The notes below the pieces were generated by a model. That model saw nothing but the letters and a program-made list of their open reading frames with translations, was not told the origin of the DNA and ran no database searches. Positions 10,682-19,852 of a DNA stretch of 64,000 bases are shown in pieces (within the stretch, counting starts at the first letter, position 1; every line of letters starts with the position of its first letter). The translations under genes were made by a program, and so were the position numbers. The DNA is from Nonomuraea angiospora (lineage in GTDB: Bacteria > Actinomycetota > Actinomycetes > Streptosporangiales > Streptosporangiaceae), in assembly GCF_014873145.1 (NCBI RefSeq), contig NZ_JADBEK010000001.1, positions 7,502,001 to 7,566,000 on the forward strand, read 5' to 3'.

Positions 10682-12094
10682 TCAGCCGGCGGTGGTGGTG
10701 GGTGAGGGGGCGTCGGTGGGGGTGATGGTTGCCGGTGGGGTGGGGGTCTGGGTCTGGGTCGGGGTTTGGGCTGGGGTGGGGGTCGGAGTGGGGCACGGGG
10801 TGCGGGTGCTGGGGACTGAGGGTGGCGGGTTGTCGGGGGGCGGGCCGCCTGCCGGTGGCCGGTGCGTCGGCGGGGCCGGTGAAGGTGGGGGGATGTACGT
10901 CGGGGGTTCCCAGTCGGGGGTCTGAGGAGGGCCGGAGGGGTCGCGGGAGGAGGGCGTGTGACCCACCGGCGAGGAGCGTACGGGGTCGCGGACCGGTGCG
11001 ACGGACTGCACCAGCATCGGGACGCCGGTGACGCTGATCGGACGGGTGGTCCTGCTGTCCAGGACGGGATCGCCCGTCACCACCACGTCCGGGGGGTCGG
11101 AGCGCCAGGGCAGGCGGATGGCGGGCGGTTCGCCCGTGGCCGGGAACGCGGCCGTCGCCACCCCCGACACCCCGCTCCCCTCGGTATCGGCGTGCTGCAG
11201 GATCAGCGCTATCGCCACCACGGCCGCGACCGCCGCCAGCGCGCCTGCCAGCGCCTTAGGCCACCTTCGAGCGTTCTTGTCCGCGGGAACGGGAAATCCG
11301 GCGGCGCCCAGGTTGCCCGTACGTCTGGCGACGTAACGGCGGTACGGCAGGAGTTCGGGGTCGACGAAGCAGCTCATCACCCGCAGGCGGAGCGCGTCCG
11401 GCAGCGTCTGCTGGGGCAGCAGGTCGAAGACCTTGGCGGGCGACACCTCGCGGGTGCGGTGGGGCGCGCAGGTCTCGCAGCGCCGCAGGTGCCGGATCAG
11501 GCTCTCGCGCATCTCCTGGGTCAGCTCGCCGGAGAACCCGGTCAGGATCGCGGCCCGCTGCGGGCAGTCGTACGGTCCCTTCAAGGCGAGGATCTCGGCG
11601 GTGATCGCGTCGCGCAGCCGCTCGCGCGCCCCCTCCAGGACCTGCTCGACCTGCCGCGTCCCCAGCACCTGGGCCAGCTCGGGCGCGGGCAGCGAGTGCC
11701 GGTGCGTGAGCTCCAGGGCCTCGCGGTCGGCGACGGGCAGGCTCTGGACGGCGTTCCAGGCCATGACCCGCAGGTCGGCGTCGGCCGCGTCGTGCGGCGG
11801 CGGCGCCTTGGCCAGGGCCTCGGCGGGCCCCGGCGGCGCGGCGGCCCGGCGGCGCAGGCACTCGGCGCGGGCCAGCGCGTACAGCCAGGTGCGCAGCCTG
11901 TCGGGGTCGGCCAGCGCGCCCGCGTGCGCCTCCGCCGCGATGAGGGTGTCGCGGAGCGCCACCTGGGCGCTGTCCGCGTTCAGCAGGAGGGACCAGCAGT
12001 AGCGGTAGACGCTCTCCGCGTACGTGTCATAGAGCGCGGCGAGCGCGCCCGGGTCACGGGCGCGGAGGGCTTCGACCAGGACGCGGTCATTCAT
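10682..12094 (-). CDS. ECF-type sigma factor fused to zinc-finger, membrane segment and Pro/Thr tail
   Basis: 470 residues. Residues 15-85 fit sigma region 2 (LAALYDTYAESVYRYCW, then LRTWLYALARAECLRRR). Residues 118-165 fit region 4 (LPVADREALELTHRHSL, then a helix-turn-helix). Residues 201-212 give a RHLRRCETCAPH zinc-finger-like motif as in anti-sigma factors. Residues about 279-300 form one membrane helix, and the last 170 residues are Pro/Thr/Ser-rich and presumably outside. The protein thus resembles a sigma factor carrying its own membrane anchor. The ATG has no good ribosome site, so it may be leaderless. It follows a lipoprotein gene on the same strand. Architecture is clear; activity is inferred. 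Confidence 0.8.
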   Translation of the reverse strand: MNDRVLVEALRARDPGALAALYDTYAESVYRYCWSLLLNADSAQVALRDTLIAAEAHAGALADPDRLRTWLYALARAECLRRRAAAPPGPAEALAKAPPPHDAADADLRVMAWNAVQSLPVADREALELTHRHSLPAPELAQVLGTRQVEQVLEGARERLRDAITAEILALKGPYDCPQRAAILTGFSGELTQEMRESLIRHLRRCETCAPHRTREVSPAKVFDLLPQQTLPDALRLRVMSCFVDPELLPYRRYVARRTGNLGAAGFPVPADKNARRWPKALAGALAAVAAVVAIALILQHADTEGSGVSGVATAAFPATGEPPAIRLPWRSDPPDVVVTGDPVLDSRTTRPISVTGVPMLVQSVAPVRDPVRSSPVGHTPSSRDPSGPPQTPDWEPPTYIPPPSPAPPTHRPPAGGPPPDNPPPSVPSTRTPCPTPTPTPAQTPTQTQTPTPPATITPTDAPSPTTTAG

Positions 12095-12177
12095 ATGACC
12101 GAAGGTAATTGATTGGTAACTAGTAGTTCTACCGCTTTCGGGTGTCGGTATGAGAACGCCTTTGGATTTTACCTAAT

Positions 12178-12987
12178 TCATTGTTTATGTTCCGACACGA
12201 CCTGTGTGTTCCGGTCTATCGGGAACGGCTCGGTCACCGGCTTGACGGTGTGGACCGGCGCGGCGCCGGCGAGCGCCAGCTCCTCGTAGGGGCGGCCGGT
12301 CGAGCCCCAGGTCCGGGCCGTGATGTCGGTCCTGGCGACCTTTGTCCCTTGGGGCAGCCCTGACACGGTGAGGATGAATCGCGGCGGGCTTCCGGTTTTG
12401 ACATCGTCCACGAATGTGCTCCCGCCGCCGAGAAGTTTGCCCTCTTTGTCGCGCAGCAGCGCGTTCACGACGAGGCTGCTGGCCGATATTTGATAGGGGT
12501 TACCGACATATCCAGTAATAAGGTATGAGCCGTCTTTCTGGGGCAATGTCTGGACTCGGCTCACGGGGAACCGCTGGAACGCGGAAGGGATCCGCGCCGC
12601 CGCCCGCCAGCGCGCGGGACGGTACTGGATCGTCACCTTCGCCGGCTTCTCGGAAGCGGTGGCCTGGCCGGTGAAGGCCAGCGAGCCGCCCGGCGGCACG
12701 GCGTCGAGCGGCTGGTCCATCCTGACCACCTCGGTGCCCTTGGCGTCGTGTCCGACGATCGTGGCCACCACGTGCTCGCCGAAGTGCCACGGGTTGGCGT
12801 TGCTGAGCACGCCCGCCCAGGTGACGGCGTACCCGTCGGCGGATTTGACGATATTGGAGACCTGCTCCTTGAGCGCAAGGGGCTTGAGCTCTTGCACGGG
12901 TCGTTTCTCGCTCGCGCACCCGGAGAGGCAGATCGCCCCGAGTGCGCAGAGTGCGAGCAGGCTGACGGTTCGGCTGCGCGGGATCAC
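12178..12987 (-). CDS. Predicted lipoprotein with tandem beta-sandwich-like domains
   Basis: N-terminal hydrophobic signal ending in the lipobox LSGC, so the mature protein is lipid-anchored at the outer face of the membrane. The 269 residues hold two similar beta-rich parts (YAVTWAGVLSNANPWHFGEH; then DGSYLITGYVGNP) that resemble FxLYD-type domains. I chose the GTG at 12987 because it gives a clean signal peptide; a TTG 20 codons upstream leads to an unlikely start. It lies 83 AT-rich bases upstream of the sigma-fusion gene and might sense envelope state for it. Function unknown. Confidence 0.75.
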   Translation of the reverse strand: MIPRSRTVSLLALCALGAICLSGCASEKRPVQELKPLALKEQVSNIVKSADGYAVTWAGVLSNANPWHFGEHVVATIVGHDAKGTEVVRMDQPLDAVPPGGSLAFTGQATASEKPAKVTIQYRPARWRAAARIPSAFQRFPVSRVQTLPQKDGSYLITGYVGNPYQISASSLVVNALLRDKEGKLLGGGSTFVDDVKTGSPPRFILTVSGLPQGTKVARTDITARTWGSTGRPYEELALAGAAPVHTVKPVTEPFPIDRNTQVVSEHKQ

Positions 12988-13051
12988 TTTGCCGTGATAA
13001 CCCGTGCATGGGTACGGCTGGCAGAGGACACGCGCCAGGCGTACCAACTCT

Positions 13052-14662
13052 TTAACGGGGACGTACGACCCTGGCCTCGTCCCAAACCGGCTCGGACGAC
13101 TCGTAGACCGTGCCGTCGGAGCCGAAGACCAGGTAGCGGTCGAAGTCGGCGGCGAACCAGCGGTCGTGGGTGACCGCCAGAACCGTGCCGTCGAACGCGT
13201 CGAGACCCACCTGCAGCGCCTCCGCGCTGGCCAGGTCGAGGTTGTCGGTCGGCTCGTCGAGCAGCAGCAACGTGGCCCCGGACAGTTCGAGCAGCAGGAT
13301 CTGCAGCCGGGCCTGCTGCCCGCCGGAGAGCGTGTCGAACCGCTGCTCGGCGATCAGCCCCGCCAGCTCGTAGCGGGCCAGCGTCTTCATGGCCTCGTTC
13401 TTGAGCTTGGCGTGCTCGGTCATGACGATCTCGACCGGGGTGCGGCCGAGCAGGTCGGGCCTGGCGTGGGTCTGGGCGAAGTGGCCGGGGACCACGCGGG
13501 CGCCGAGCTTGGCGACCCCCTCGTGGTTGATCGGCTCGCCGGCCAGCAGGCGCAGGAAGTGGGACTTGCCCGAGCCGTTGGAGCCGAGCACCGCGACGCG
13601 CTCGCCGTACCAGACCTCCAGGTCGAACGGGCGCATGAGACCGGTGAGCTCGAGCGCCTCGCAGGTGATCGCGCGCTTGCCGGTGCGGCCGCCCCTGAGG
13701 CGCATCTTGATGTTCTGGTCGTTGGGGGGCGTCTCGGGCGGGCCCGCCTCCACGAACTTGCGCAGCCGGGTCTGGGCGGCGTGATAGGGGGCGGCCATGC
13801 CGTCGTTGTATCTCGCTTTGTTCTTGAGCATGTTGACCAGGGCCTTGAGCTTGGCGTGCTCTTCGTCCCAGCGCCTGCGCAGCTCGTCGAGGCGTTCGTT
13901 GCGGGCCTTGCGGGCCTCGGCGTACGTGCCGAACCCGCCGCCGTGGATCCAGATGTTGCCGGACTCGACGGTCACGATGCGGTCGGCCGCGTTCGCCAGG
14001 AGCTGGCGGTCGTGGCTGACCAGCAGCACGGTCTTGGGCGTCTCCCTGAGCTGCTGCTCCAGCCACTCCTTGCCGGGGACGTCGAGGTAGTTGTCGGGCT
14101 CGTCGAGGAGCAGCGTCTGGTCGGGGCCGCGCAGCAGCGCCTCCAGGACGAGCCGCTTCTGCTCGCCGCCGGACAGCGTGGACGCTTCCCGATATTTCAC
14201 CCTTTCGTACGGGACGCCGAGCGCGGCCACCGTACACGTGTCCCACAACACCTCGATGTCGTAGCCGCCCGCGTCGGTGTAGTCGCTGATGGCCTGCGCG
14301 TAACGCATCTGCGTCTTCTCGTCGTCGCGCTCCATCATGACCAGCTCGGCCTCGTCGAGCCGCTCGGCCGCCGCGCGCACCGCCGGCGGGGCGACGCCGA
14401 GCAGCAGGTCGCGCACGCTGCTCCCGTCGCGCACGCTGCCGATGAACTGCCGCATCACACCCAGCCCACCGGAGCTCGCCACGCTGCCGTCGACCGCCTG
14501 GAGGTCACCGGCGATCAGCCGCATGAGCGTGGTCTTGCCCGCGCCGTTGGGCCCGACGAGCGCCGCCTTGACGCCTTCGCCGATCCGGAAGGACACGTCG
14601 TTGAGCAGGGGCCGCCCGTCGGGCAGCACGTACGTGAGATGTCCTACTTCGACGTGGCCCAT
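13052..14662 (-). CDS. ABC-F family ATPase
   Basis: Soluble protein of 536 residues with two ABC domains and no membrane part. Domain 1 has Walker A GPNGAGKTT and signature LSGGEQKRL; domain 2 has GSNGSGKS and LSGGQQARL, each followed by a LLLDEP Walker B. The inter-domain linker is rich in charged residues. ABC-F proteins bind the ribosomal E site and act as translation factors or drug-resistance proteins; the sequence does not decide between these. ATG at 14662 begins MGHVEVGHLTYVLPDGR. Confidence 0.93.
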   Translation of the reverse strand: MGHVEVGHLTYVLPDGRPLLNDVSFRIGEGVKAALVGPNGAGKTTLMRLIAGDLQAVDGSVASSGGLGVMRQFIGSVRDGSSVRDLLLGVAPPAVRAAAERLDEAELVMMERDDEKTQMRYAQAISDYTDAGGYDIEVLWDTCTVAALGVPYERVKYREASTLSGGEQKRLVLEALLRGPDQTLLLDEPDNYLDVPGKEWLEQQLRETPKTVLLVSHDRQLLANAADRIVTVESGNIWIHGGGFGTYAEARKARNERLDELRRRWDEEHAKLKALVNMLKNKARYNDGMAAPYHAAQTRLRKFVEAGPPETPPNDQNIKMRLRGGRTGKRAITCEALELTGLMRPFDLEVWYGERVAVLGSNGSGKSHFLRLLAGEPINHEGVAKLGARVVPGHFAQTHARPDLLGRTPVEIVMTEHAKLKNEAMKTLARYELAGLIAEQRFDTLSGGQQARLQILLLELSGATLLLLDEPTDNLDLASAEALQVGLDAFDGTVLAVTHDRWFAADFDRYLVFGSDGTVYESSEPVWDEARVVRPR

Positions 14663-14712
14663 CCCGGCAGGCTACCGGCCCCTTCGGACGCGGTCACCAC
14701 ATTTTCCGCCGA

Positions 14713-14865
14713 TCAGCTGGACGCCACACCGCGTAGAAGGGCCGTCTCCAACGCGACCCGCCCGCGGAGAAACGCGTCCTGAATCTCCCGGGCATGCTCG
14801 TAGCCAGGCTGATCAACGAACCAGCGCAGGAACACACTGGTGTCGACGAGGTAGGCGTCAGCCAC
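14713..14865 (-). pseudogene. VapC-like PIN-domain toxin, truncated
   Basis: The first half of a PIN domain is clear: VADAYLVDTSVFLRWFVDQP, with the first catalytic Asp in VDTS. The frame then ends after 50 residues (LLRGVASS), whereas intact VapC toxins are about 130 residues and need three more acidic residues. What follows is unrelated spacer before the ABC-F gene. The GTG start overlaps the antitoxin stop by 8 bases, the usual VapBC coupling. Probably inactive. Confidence 0.75.
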
Positions 14866-15067
14866 GAGACCCTTCCCGAAGCTGGTCCAGTTCTTCGTCG
14901 ACACCTGTCACGCCGCGCATCCTGTCCCGGATCCTCTCCAAGGCCGCGGCCGCCTGAATCCGGCGGCTCGCCAGGAGATTTTCACGGACGAGCGCGATCA
15001 CCGGTTGCACCCGATCATCGGGGAGCTGATCGACCAGCGAGTGAAGTTCTTCACGCATCGCGCTCAT
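14858..15067 (-). CDS. Antitoxin-like protein paired with truncated VapC
   Basis: A 69-residue, charged, helical protein (MSAMREELHSLVDQLPDDRV) ending in an acidic tail, placed immediately upstream of and overlapping the PIN-domain remnant. Position and size indicate the antitoxin of a VapBC-type pair. The reading frame looks intact although its toxin is truncated, so it may survive as an orphan DNA-binding or neutralising protein. I cannot assign the DNA-binding fold from sequence alone. Confidence 0.7.
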   Translation of the reverse strand: MSAMREELHSLVDQLPDDRVQPVIALVRENLLASRRIQAAAALERIRDRMRGVTGVDEELDQLREGSRG

Positions 15068-15134
15068 ACCCGCAGTGTATGTCCGCCTACTGTCGCGCCA
15101 TTCGTTTTCCGCCGCCGCGAAGACGGCCTGTTTC

Positions 15135-16094
15135 TCAGATGAGGGCGGACTTGTAGAAGATGCTGGCCTTGCGGGCGCCCGCGGTGCCGGAGGCGAGGCC
15201 GAGGCACAGCCGGGGCCGTCCCGAGACGATCTGGATGGCCATGCCCTCCGGCTCGCGGTAGTCCAGGGACTTGCCCGCCTGGCTGAGCGAGCGCTGGACC
15301 TTGGCGCCCGTGCGCAGGTCGACGCAGGTGATGTAGGTGTTGCCCGGCGGGGGGTTGGCGGTGCCGTACGCCGTGCCGTCGAGCAGGTAGAGGTAGTCGC
15401 CGTAAGCCGTGTACCCCTGGAAGACGCCCAGGCCGGACGGCTGCGCGACGTCGTACAGCTTCGTGGCCGTGCCCGCCTTGACCGCCGCCAGCGAGTACGC
15501 CACGAACCGCGCCTGGCCGTCGACCCGGCAGCGCATGATCAGCCGGTTGGTGGACGGGTCGATGGCGCACGTGGTGCTGGTCGCGCCCGAGATCAAGGTG
15601 TACTTGGTGAGCGCCGAGGACGACGTCGTGAGCGTCTGGCCGTTGACGAACTTGAACCTCGCCAGCCGCCGCCCCCACGCGTTCCCCGAGCCGTCGGCGA
15701 CCGCGTCGGTCTCCGTCCACAGGTAGGCGGAGCCGCCCGACGGCTCCACGCCGATCTGCACGCCGTGGCCGAAGCCCTTGAGGTACATGTGGCCGAGCAC
15801 CGATCCGGACAGGCTCAGCTTGGTCACGCAGAGATCTCCGGCCGCCGCCGAGCCCGAGCCGTTCTTCAGCTGGGCCAGGTAGATGTGCCCGTTGGTGTTG
15901 TCGAAGGCGAACGACTGCAGCACGGTCTCGTCGTACAGCGCCTTCTTCCAGATCAGCTGGGTGGCGGGCGCCGCCAGGTCGAACCGGCCCGCTGCGGAGG
16001 CGGAGGCGGCCGCCGCCGCCGTCTCCGTGCCCGCCAGGGCCGCCGCCGCGGCTCCGGCGCCGACCTTAAGCAGTTCTCGGCGAGTGACCGGCAT
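15135..16094 (-). CDS. Tat-exported beta-propeller protein, P68 RBP/TagC-like
   Basis: 319 residues beginning MPVTRRELLKVGAGAAAAAL, a twin-arginine signal with Ala-rich hydrophobic core. The rest is beta-rich with repeated Asp/Thr turns (AFDNTNGHIYLAQ, YGDYLYLLDGTAYG, PEGMAIQ), like proteins labelled teichoic acid biosynthesis protein C or phage P68 receptor-binding propellers. Enzymatic activity is not established for such proteins. Strong ribosome site ggagg before ATG at 16094. Divergent from the sugar operon at 16270. Confidence 0.75.
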   Translation of the reverse strand: MPVTRRELLKVGAGAAAAALAGTETAAAAASASAAGRFDLAAPATQLIWKKALYDETVLQSFAFDNTNGHIYLAQLKNGSGSAAAGDLCVTKLSLSGSVLGHMYLKGFGHGVQIGVEPSGGSAYLWTETDAVADGSGNAWGRRLARFKFVNGQTLTTSSSALTKYTLISGATSTTCAIDPSTNRLIMRCRVDGQARFVAYSLAAVKAGTATKLYDVAQPSGLGVFQGYTAYGDYLYLLDGTAYGTANPPPGNTYITCVDLRTGAKVQRSLSQAGKSLDYREPEGMAIQIVSGRPRLCLGLASGTAGARKASIFYKSALI

Positions 16095-16217
16095 ATGACC
16101 TCCATAACGGATATATACGGATATTTCAGGAAGCCATCACCCTAGTGCAGCCCGCTGGAGATCACCTCCGAACTCCAACGGTCCAATTCGGCCGAGTGTG
16201 AGAGGGCCCTAGACAGT

Positions 16218-16234
16218 AAGTGATCTAATGACTA
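16218..16234 (+). promoter_or_regulatory. Candidate GntR operator, second copy
   Basis: AAGTGAT-CTA-ATGACTA matches 15 of 17 bases of the perfect palindrome AAGTGAT-CTA-ATCACTT in front of the GntR gene at 30108. It lies 36 bases before the ATG of the DUF5005 gene, where a repressor would overlap the promoter. I infer that the same regulator controls both operons. Confidence 0.7.
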
Positions 16235-16269
16235 GAACTGTAGGGAACTTCCCTCCCCAAGGACGAGTG

Positions 16270-17439
16270 ATGACGCGATTCCGCTCCGCCTTAGCACCCC
16301 TCGCCATCGCGTTGGCCGGCCTGACGGCCGTACCGCAGCAAGCCTGGGCCGCCCCGGCCAAACCCGTTCCCTCGGTGGCCCAGCAACAGCAGTCACCGGC
16401 CGCCCAGAAGGCCGCGTGTGGCCCGACCGTCAAGGCAACCACCACCGACGCCCGCCTGACCAGCCTTTTCACCAACTACGGCAACGACAACAGCCGCTTG
16501 GACGACTGGACGGGCGCCGACGGCACCTACTCGGTCAAGCTGCCGAACGGCAAGGAGCTGTGGATCTTCTCCGACACGTTCCTCGGCCGGGTCAACGCCG
16601 ACGGCTCGCGCCCGCCCGTGGTCGGGGAGGGCGGGGACACGGTCTTCCTGAACAACTCCTTCGCCGTCGAGCGCAACGGCAGGCTGTCCACGATCCACGA
16701 CGGCACCGCCGCCGCGCCGACCGCCGTCATGCCTCCGCGCGACCAGAACCACTGGTACTGGGCCGGCGACGCGACGGTGGCCGGCGGGCTCGTGGAGGTC
16801 ACCTACCAGGAGTACGAGCGGTACGGCACCGGCGCGTGGGACTGGCGCTGGCACCGGAACGTGGTGGCCAGGTTCGCCCCGGGCCGGCTGAACGAGCCCG
16901 TCAGCGTCACCGACCTGCCGTCCGGGCACGGCGTGTCCTGGGCCTCGGCGATCCTCAAGGACGGCGGATACACCTACGTGTACGGCGTCGAGGACCTCGG
17001 CTCGCCCAAGTACATGCACGTCGCCAGGGTCAGCGGGCAGAGCCTGCTGGGCACGTGGGAGTTCCTGAAGGCGGACGGCACCTGGTCCCCGGACGAGGCC
17101 GACTCGGCGCGGATCATGAGCGGCATCGCGAACGAGTACAGCGTCACCAAGGTCGGATCCGGATATGTCCTGATCACGCATGACACGACGGAGGTGCTGA
17201 GCCCCAACATCGTGGCCTACACCTCGTGCTCCCCGTTCGGCCCGTTCACCGGCAAGCAGCACGTCTACACGACCCCCGAGACCAAGGGGAACATCTTCAC
17301 CTACAACGCCCACGCGCACCCCGACGTCGCGGGCAACGGTCTAGTGGTCTCCTACAACGTCAACAGCTTCGTGAACACCGACCACTACCGCGACGTGACC
17401 ATCTACCGGCCGAGATTCCTGGATGTGACCTTCCAGTGA
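16270..17439 (+). CDS. Secreted DUF5005-type propeller protein, probable glycan-active
   Basis: About 389 residues with a Sec signal peptide ([18 protein letters not shown], cut after AWA). The body has features of the DUF5005 family: [34 protein letters not shown], and [21 protein letters not shown]. Such five-bladed folds resemble glycoside hydrolase families 43/117/130, but no activity can be assigned. ATG at 16270 is preceded by AAGGAC. First gene of a three-gene operon; its stop overlaps the next start (GTGA). The context of an epimerase, an SDR and a nearby GH38 suggests a role in carbohydrate capture. Confidence 0.78.
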   Translation: MTRFRSALAPLAIALAGLTAVPQQAWAAPAKPVPSVAQQQQSPAAQKAACGPTVKATTTDARLTSLFTNYGNDNSRLDDWTGADGTYSVKLPNGKELWIFSDTFLGRVNADGSRPPVVGEGGDTVFLNNSFAVERNGRLSTIHDGTAAAPTAVMPPRDQNHWYWAGDATVAGGLVEVTYQEYERYGTGAWDWRWHRNVVARFAPGRLNEPVSVTDLPSGHGVSWASAILKDGGYTYVYGVEDLGSPKYMHVARVSGQSLLGTWEFLKADGTWSPDEADSARIMSGIANEYSVTKVGSGYVLITHDTTEVLSPNIVAYTSCSPFGPFTGKQHVYTTPETKGNIFTYNAHAHPDVAGNGLVVSYNVNSFVNTDHYRDVTIYRPRFLDVTFQ

Positions 17440-18446
17440 GGCGCAACTGGGCGGCCCGCCTGCGGCCCGTCGTGATCGACGGGCTGCGGGCGGTCGTGCT
17501 GGAGAACGAGCGGCTGCGCGTGACCGTCGTGCCGGACAAGGGCGGCGACGTAGTGGAGTTCCTGCACAAGCCCACCGACACGGACTTCGTCTGGCTCTCC
17601 CCGCAGGGCCTGCGCAACCCGCACGACCACCTCCAGGGCGCGGCCGACGACGTCGCCCAGTTCATCGACCACTACGAGGGCGGCTGGCAGGAGGTCTTCC
17701 CGAACGGCGGCGCGCCCAGCGAGTACCGGGGCGCGCGGCTGGCGCAGCACGGGGAGGTCTCCGGGCTGCCCTGGCACTGCGAGGTCGTGGCCGACTCCGA
17801 GGAGGAGGTCGCGGTACGGCTCAGCGTGCGGACGCGGCGGCTGCCGTACCGGATGGAGAAGGTCTTCAGGCTCAGGTCGGGCACGGCGGCGCTGGAGATC
17901 GAGGGCCGGGCCACCAACGAGGCCGGCCTCCCGCTGCACGCCATGTGGGGGCAGCACATCGTGTACGGCCTGCCGTTCCTGCGTCCCGGCGCCCGAATCA
18001 GGCTGCCGGAAGGCGTCAAGGTGATCCCCCACCAAAGCGCGATAAATCCGGCGGGCCGGCGGGTCCAGGCGGGCGGCCCGTGGGAGTGGCCCGTCGTCCC
18101 GGCCGACGGCGGCGGCGAGACCGACCTGAGCGTGGTGCAGGAGCCCGGGTCGCCGAGCGACATCGTCTACCTGACGGGCTTCGACGAGGGTTGGTACGAA
18201 ATTTCAGGGGATATCGGTATGCGGGTGGAGTGGGATGCGACGCTCCTGCCGTACCTGTGGATGTGGCAGGAGTTCGGCGCGTCCACCGGTTATCCCTGGT
18301 GGGGACGGGCGTACACGCTGGGGCTCGAGCCGTTCTCCAGCATGCCGACCGACGGCCTGGCCGCCGCCGTGGACAACGGCACGGCCCTCGTCCTGGGCCC
18401 GCACGAGACGAAGGTGTTGAGGTTGCGCGCGGAGGTTCTGGCATGA
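17436..18446 (+). CDS. Aldose-epimerase-like protein (DUF4432 type)
   Basis: 336 residues from a GTG start overlapping the previous stop. The beta-rich fold of galactose mutarotase-like proteins is suggested by [20 protein letters not shown], the [14 protein letters not shown] loop, [12 protein letters not shown] with candidate catalytic His, and a C-terminal [11 protein letters not shown] segment with the acid residue expected late in the chain. Likely interconverts sugar anomers or processes a related sugar in the cytosol. The stop overlaps the SDR start (ATGA), so the three genes are tightly coupled. Confidence 0.8.
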   Translation: MRRNWAARLRPVVIDGLRAVVLENERLRVTVVPDKGGDVVEFLHKPTDTDFVWLSPQGLRNPHDHLQGAADDVAQFIDHYEGGWQEVFPNGGAPSEYRGARLAQHGEVSGLPWHCEVVADSEEEVAVRLSVRTRRLPYRMEKVFRLRSGTAALEIEGRATNEAGLPLHAMWGQHIVYGLPFLRPGARIRLPEGVKVIPHQSAINPAGRRVQAGGPWEWPVVPADGGGETDLSVVQEPGSPSDIVYLTGFDEGWYEISGDIGMRVEWDATLLPYLWMWQEFGASTGYPWWGRAYTLGLEPFSSMPTDGLAAAVDNGTALVLGPHETKVLRLRAEVLA

Positions 18447-19213
18447 GCGAGTTCAGCGGGAAAGTGGCGCTGGTCACGGGCGGTTCGATGGGCATCGGGC
18501 GGGCCGTGGTGGACCGGCTGGCCGACGGCGGGGCGTCCGTGGTGTTCTGCGGCGTCGACAAGGACGCGGCGCTCGACGCCAAGAGCGTCACCGGTGTGGT
18601 CGCCGACGTGCGGCGGGCCGACGAGATGCGCGACCTGGTGGACCTGGCCGTGACCAGGTACGGCGGGCTCGACATCGTCGTCACCTGCGCGGGCGTGCAG
18701 CGCTACGGCACGGTCGAGGACACCCCGGAGGAGGTCTGGGACGAGGTGCTCGACATCAACCTCAAGGGCGTCTACCTCACCTGCAAGGCGGCCGTCCCCG
18801 AGCTGAGGGCCCGCGGCGGCGGCTCGATCGTGATCATGTCGTCGGTGCAGGCGTTCTCCTCGCAAGCGCAGGTGGCCGCCTACACCGCGAGCAAGGCGGC
18901 GCTCAACGGCCTGACCAGGGCGATGGCGCTCGACCACGCCGCCGACGGCATCAGGGTGAACGTGGTCTGCCCGGGCTCGGTGGACACCCCGATGCTGCGC
19001 TGGGCGGCCGACCTGTGGCGGGGCGACCTGTCGCAGGAGGAACAGGTCGCGCAGTGGGGCCGCTCCCACCCGCTGGGCCGCGTGGGCCGGCCCGAGGAGG
19101 TGGCCGAGTTGGTGGCGTTCCTGGCGGGGCCGCGCTCGTCGTTCATCACCGGGGCCGAGCACCGGGTGGACGGCGGCCTGCTGGCGCAGAATCCGGCCGC
19201 CCTTCCCGAATAG
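18443..19213 (+). CDS. Short-chain dehydrogenase/reductase, sugar- or sugar-acid-type
   Basis: 256 residues with the classical SDR motifs: TGGSMGIGR near the N-terminus for NAD(P), CAGVQ, catalytic Ser in [13 protein letters not shown] (Tyr-x-x-x-Lys), and PGSVDTPM. An acidic residue is absent at the usual NAD position in VVFCGVDKD except the following Asp, so cofactor preference is uncertain. Closest in style to gluconate 5-dehydrogenase or 3-ketoacyl-reductase-like SDRs; operon context favours a sugar substrate. Last gene of the operon. Confidence 0.88.
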   Translation: MSEFSGKVALVTGGSMGIGRAVVDRLADGGASVVFCGVDKDAALDAKSVTGVVADVRRADEMRDLVDLAVTRYGGLDIVVTCAGVQRYGTVEDTPEEVWDEVLDINLKGVYLTCKAAVPELRARGGGSIVIMSSVQAFSSQAQVAAYTASKAALNGLTRAMALDHAADGIRVNVVCPGSVDTPMLRWAADLWRGDLSQEEQVAQWGRSHPLGRVGRPEEVAELVAFLAGPRSSFITGAEHRVDGGLLAQNPAALPE

Positions 19214-19283
19214 CCCACAGGTTCCCCTGGAGGCGCACCAAAGCTGGCAAGTGTTGCGTCAACGCGACGAACTTGCAGGTCGT

Positions 19284-19301
19284 ACCACTGATAGCAGTGG
19301 T
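19284..19301 (+). terminator. Hairpin after the sugar operon
   Basis: Perfect 7-bp inverted repeat ACCACTG-ATAG-CAGTGGT, 70 bases after the SDR stop and 130 bases before the next gene. No U-tract follows, so it may be a weak terminator, a 3'-end stabiliser, or an operator for the I36 gene. Confidence 0.4.
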
Positions 19302-19432
19302 CCTCGGCGTGCCGGGCACGCGACCCGATCCGGGCGCGCAGCCCTTGATCGTGCGGCGGGTCGTAGCGACTCGTGTTCGATCATGCACGTTAGGTTACGA
19401 GGTCGAAACGACTCACGATCGAGGAGAGACCT

Positions 19433-19852
19433 GTGAGGCTATCGAGAAAGGCCGCCGGCATCGCCGCCGCGGTCGCGCTGTTCACCGCGGTCGTGCCCGC
19501 CACCGCAGCGGTGGCCAGCCCCCGCTCGACCTGCTACGGCGGTCGTGTCTGCCTGTACGCCGACTTCGACTACAACCGCGGTCAGGCCGACCACTGGCGC
19601 GACTTCATGCAGGACGACTCGGACTTCTCCGACAACAACTGGCTGAACTGGGACTTCAGCAACTCCTGGGAGACCATGGACAACGACACCAGCTCCATCA
19701 GGAACCGCATCGGTTGCAGCGCCACGCTCTGGCAGCACCCGGGCTACACGGGAGCCCACAGCACGTTCACGAACAACTCGAACGACGGCTTCCTGGCGAA
19801 CAACGCCATCGACGACGACCGCGCCAGCGCGCTCGACATCTGGTGCCGCTGA
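19433..19852 (+). CDS. Secreted I36-family peptidase-inhibitor-like protein
   Basis: 139 residues. A signal peptide (MRLSRKAAGIAAAVALFTAV, cut near AVAS) is followed by a compact Cys-containing domain: STCYGGRVCLYADFDYNRG and SIRNRIGCSATLWQHPGY. This matches the beta/gamma-crystallin-like I36 inhibitor family common in streptomycetes, which includes the metalloproteinase inhibitor SMPI. GTG start with a gaggaga ribosome site. The following lipoprotein begins inside its last codons. Target protease unknown. Confidence 0.85.
   Translation: MRLSRKAAGIAAAVALFTAVVPATAAVASPRSTCYGGRVCLYADFDYNRGQADHWRDFMQDDSDFSDNNWLNWDFSNSWETMDNDTSSIRNRIGCSATLWQHPGYTGAHSTFTNNSNDGFLANNAIDDDRASALDIWCR

Noticed and set aside
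16100..16130. acggatat direct repeats before the TagC-like gene as an operator
   Set aside because: Two 8-bp copies in an AT-rich promoter are too short to support a site without a second example.
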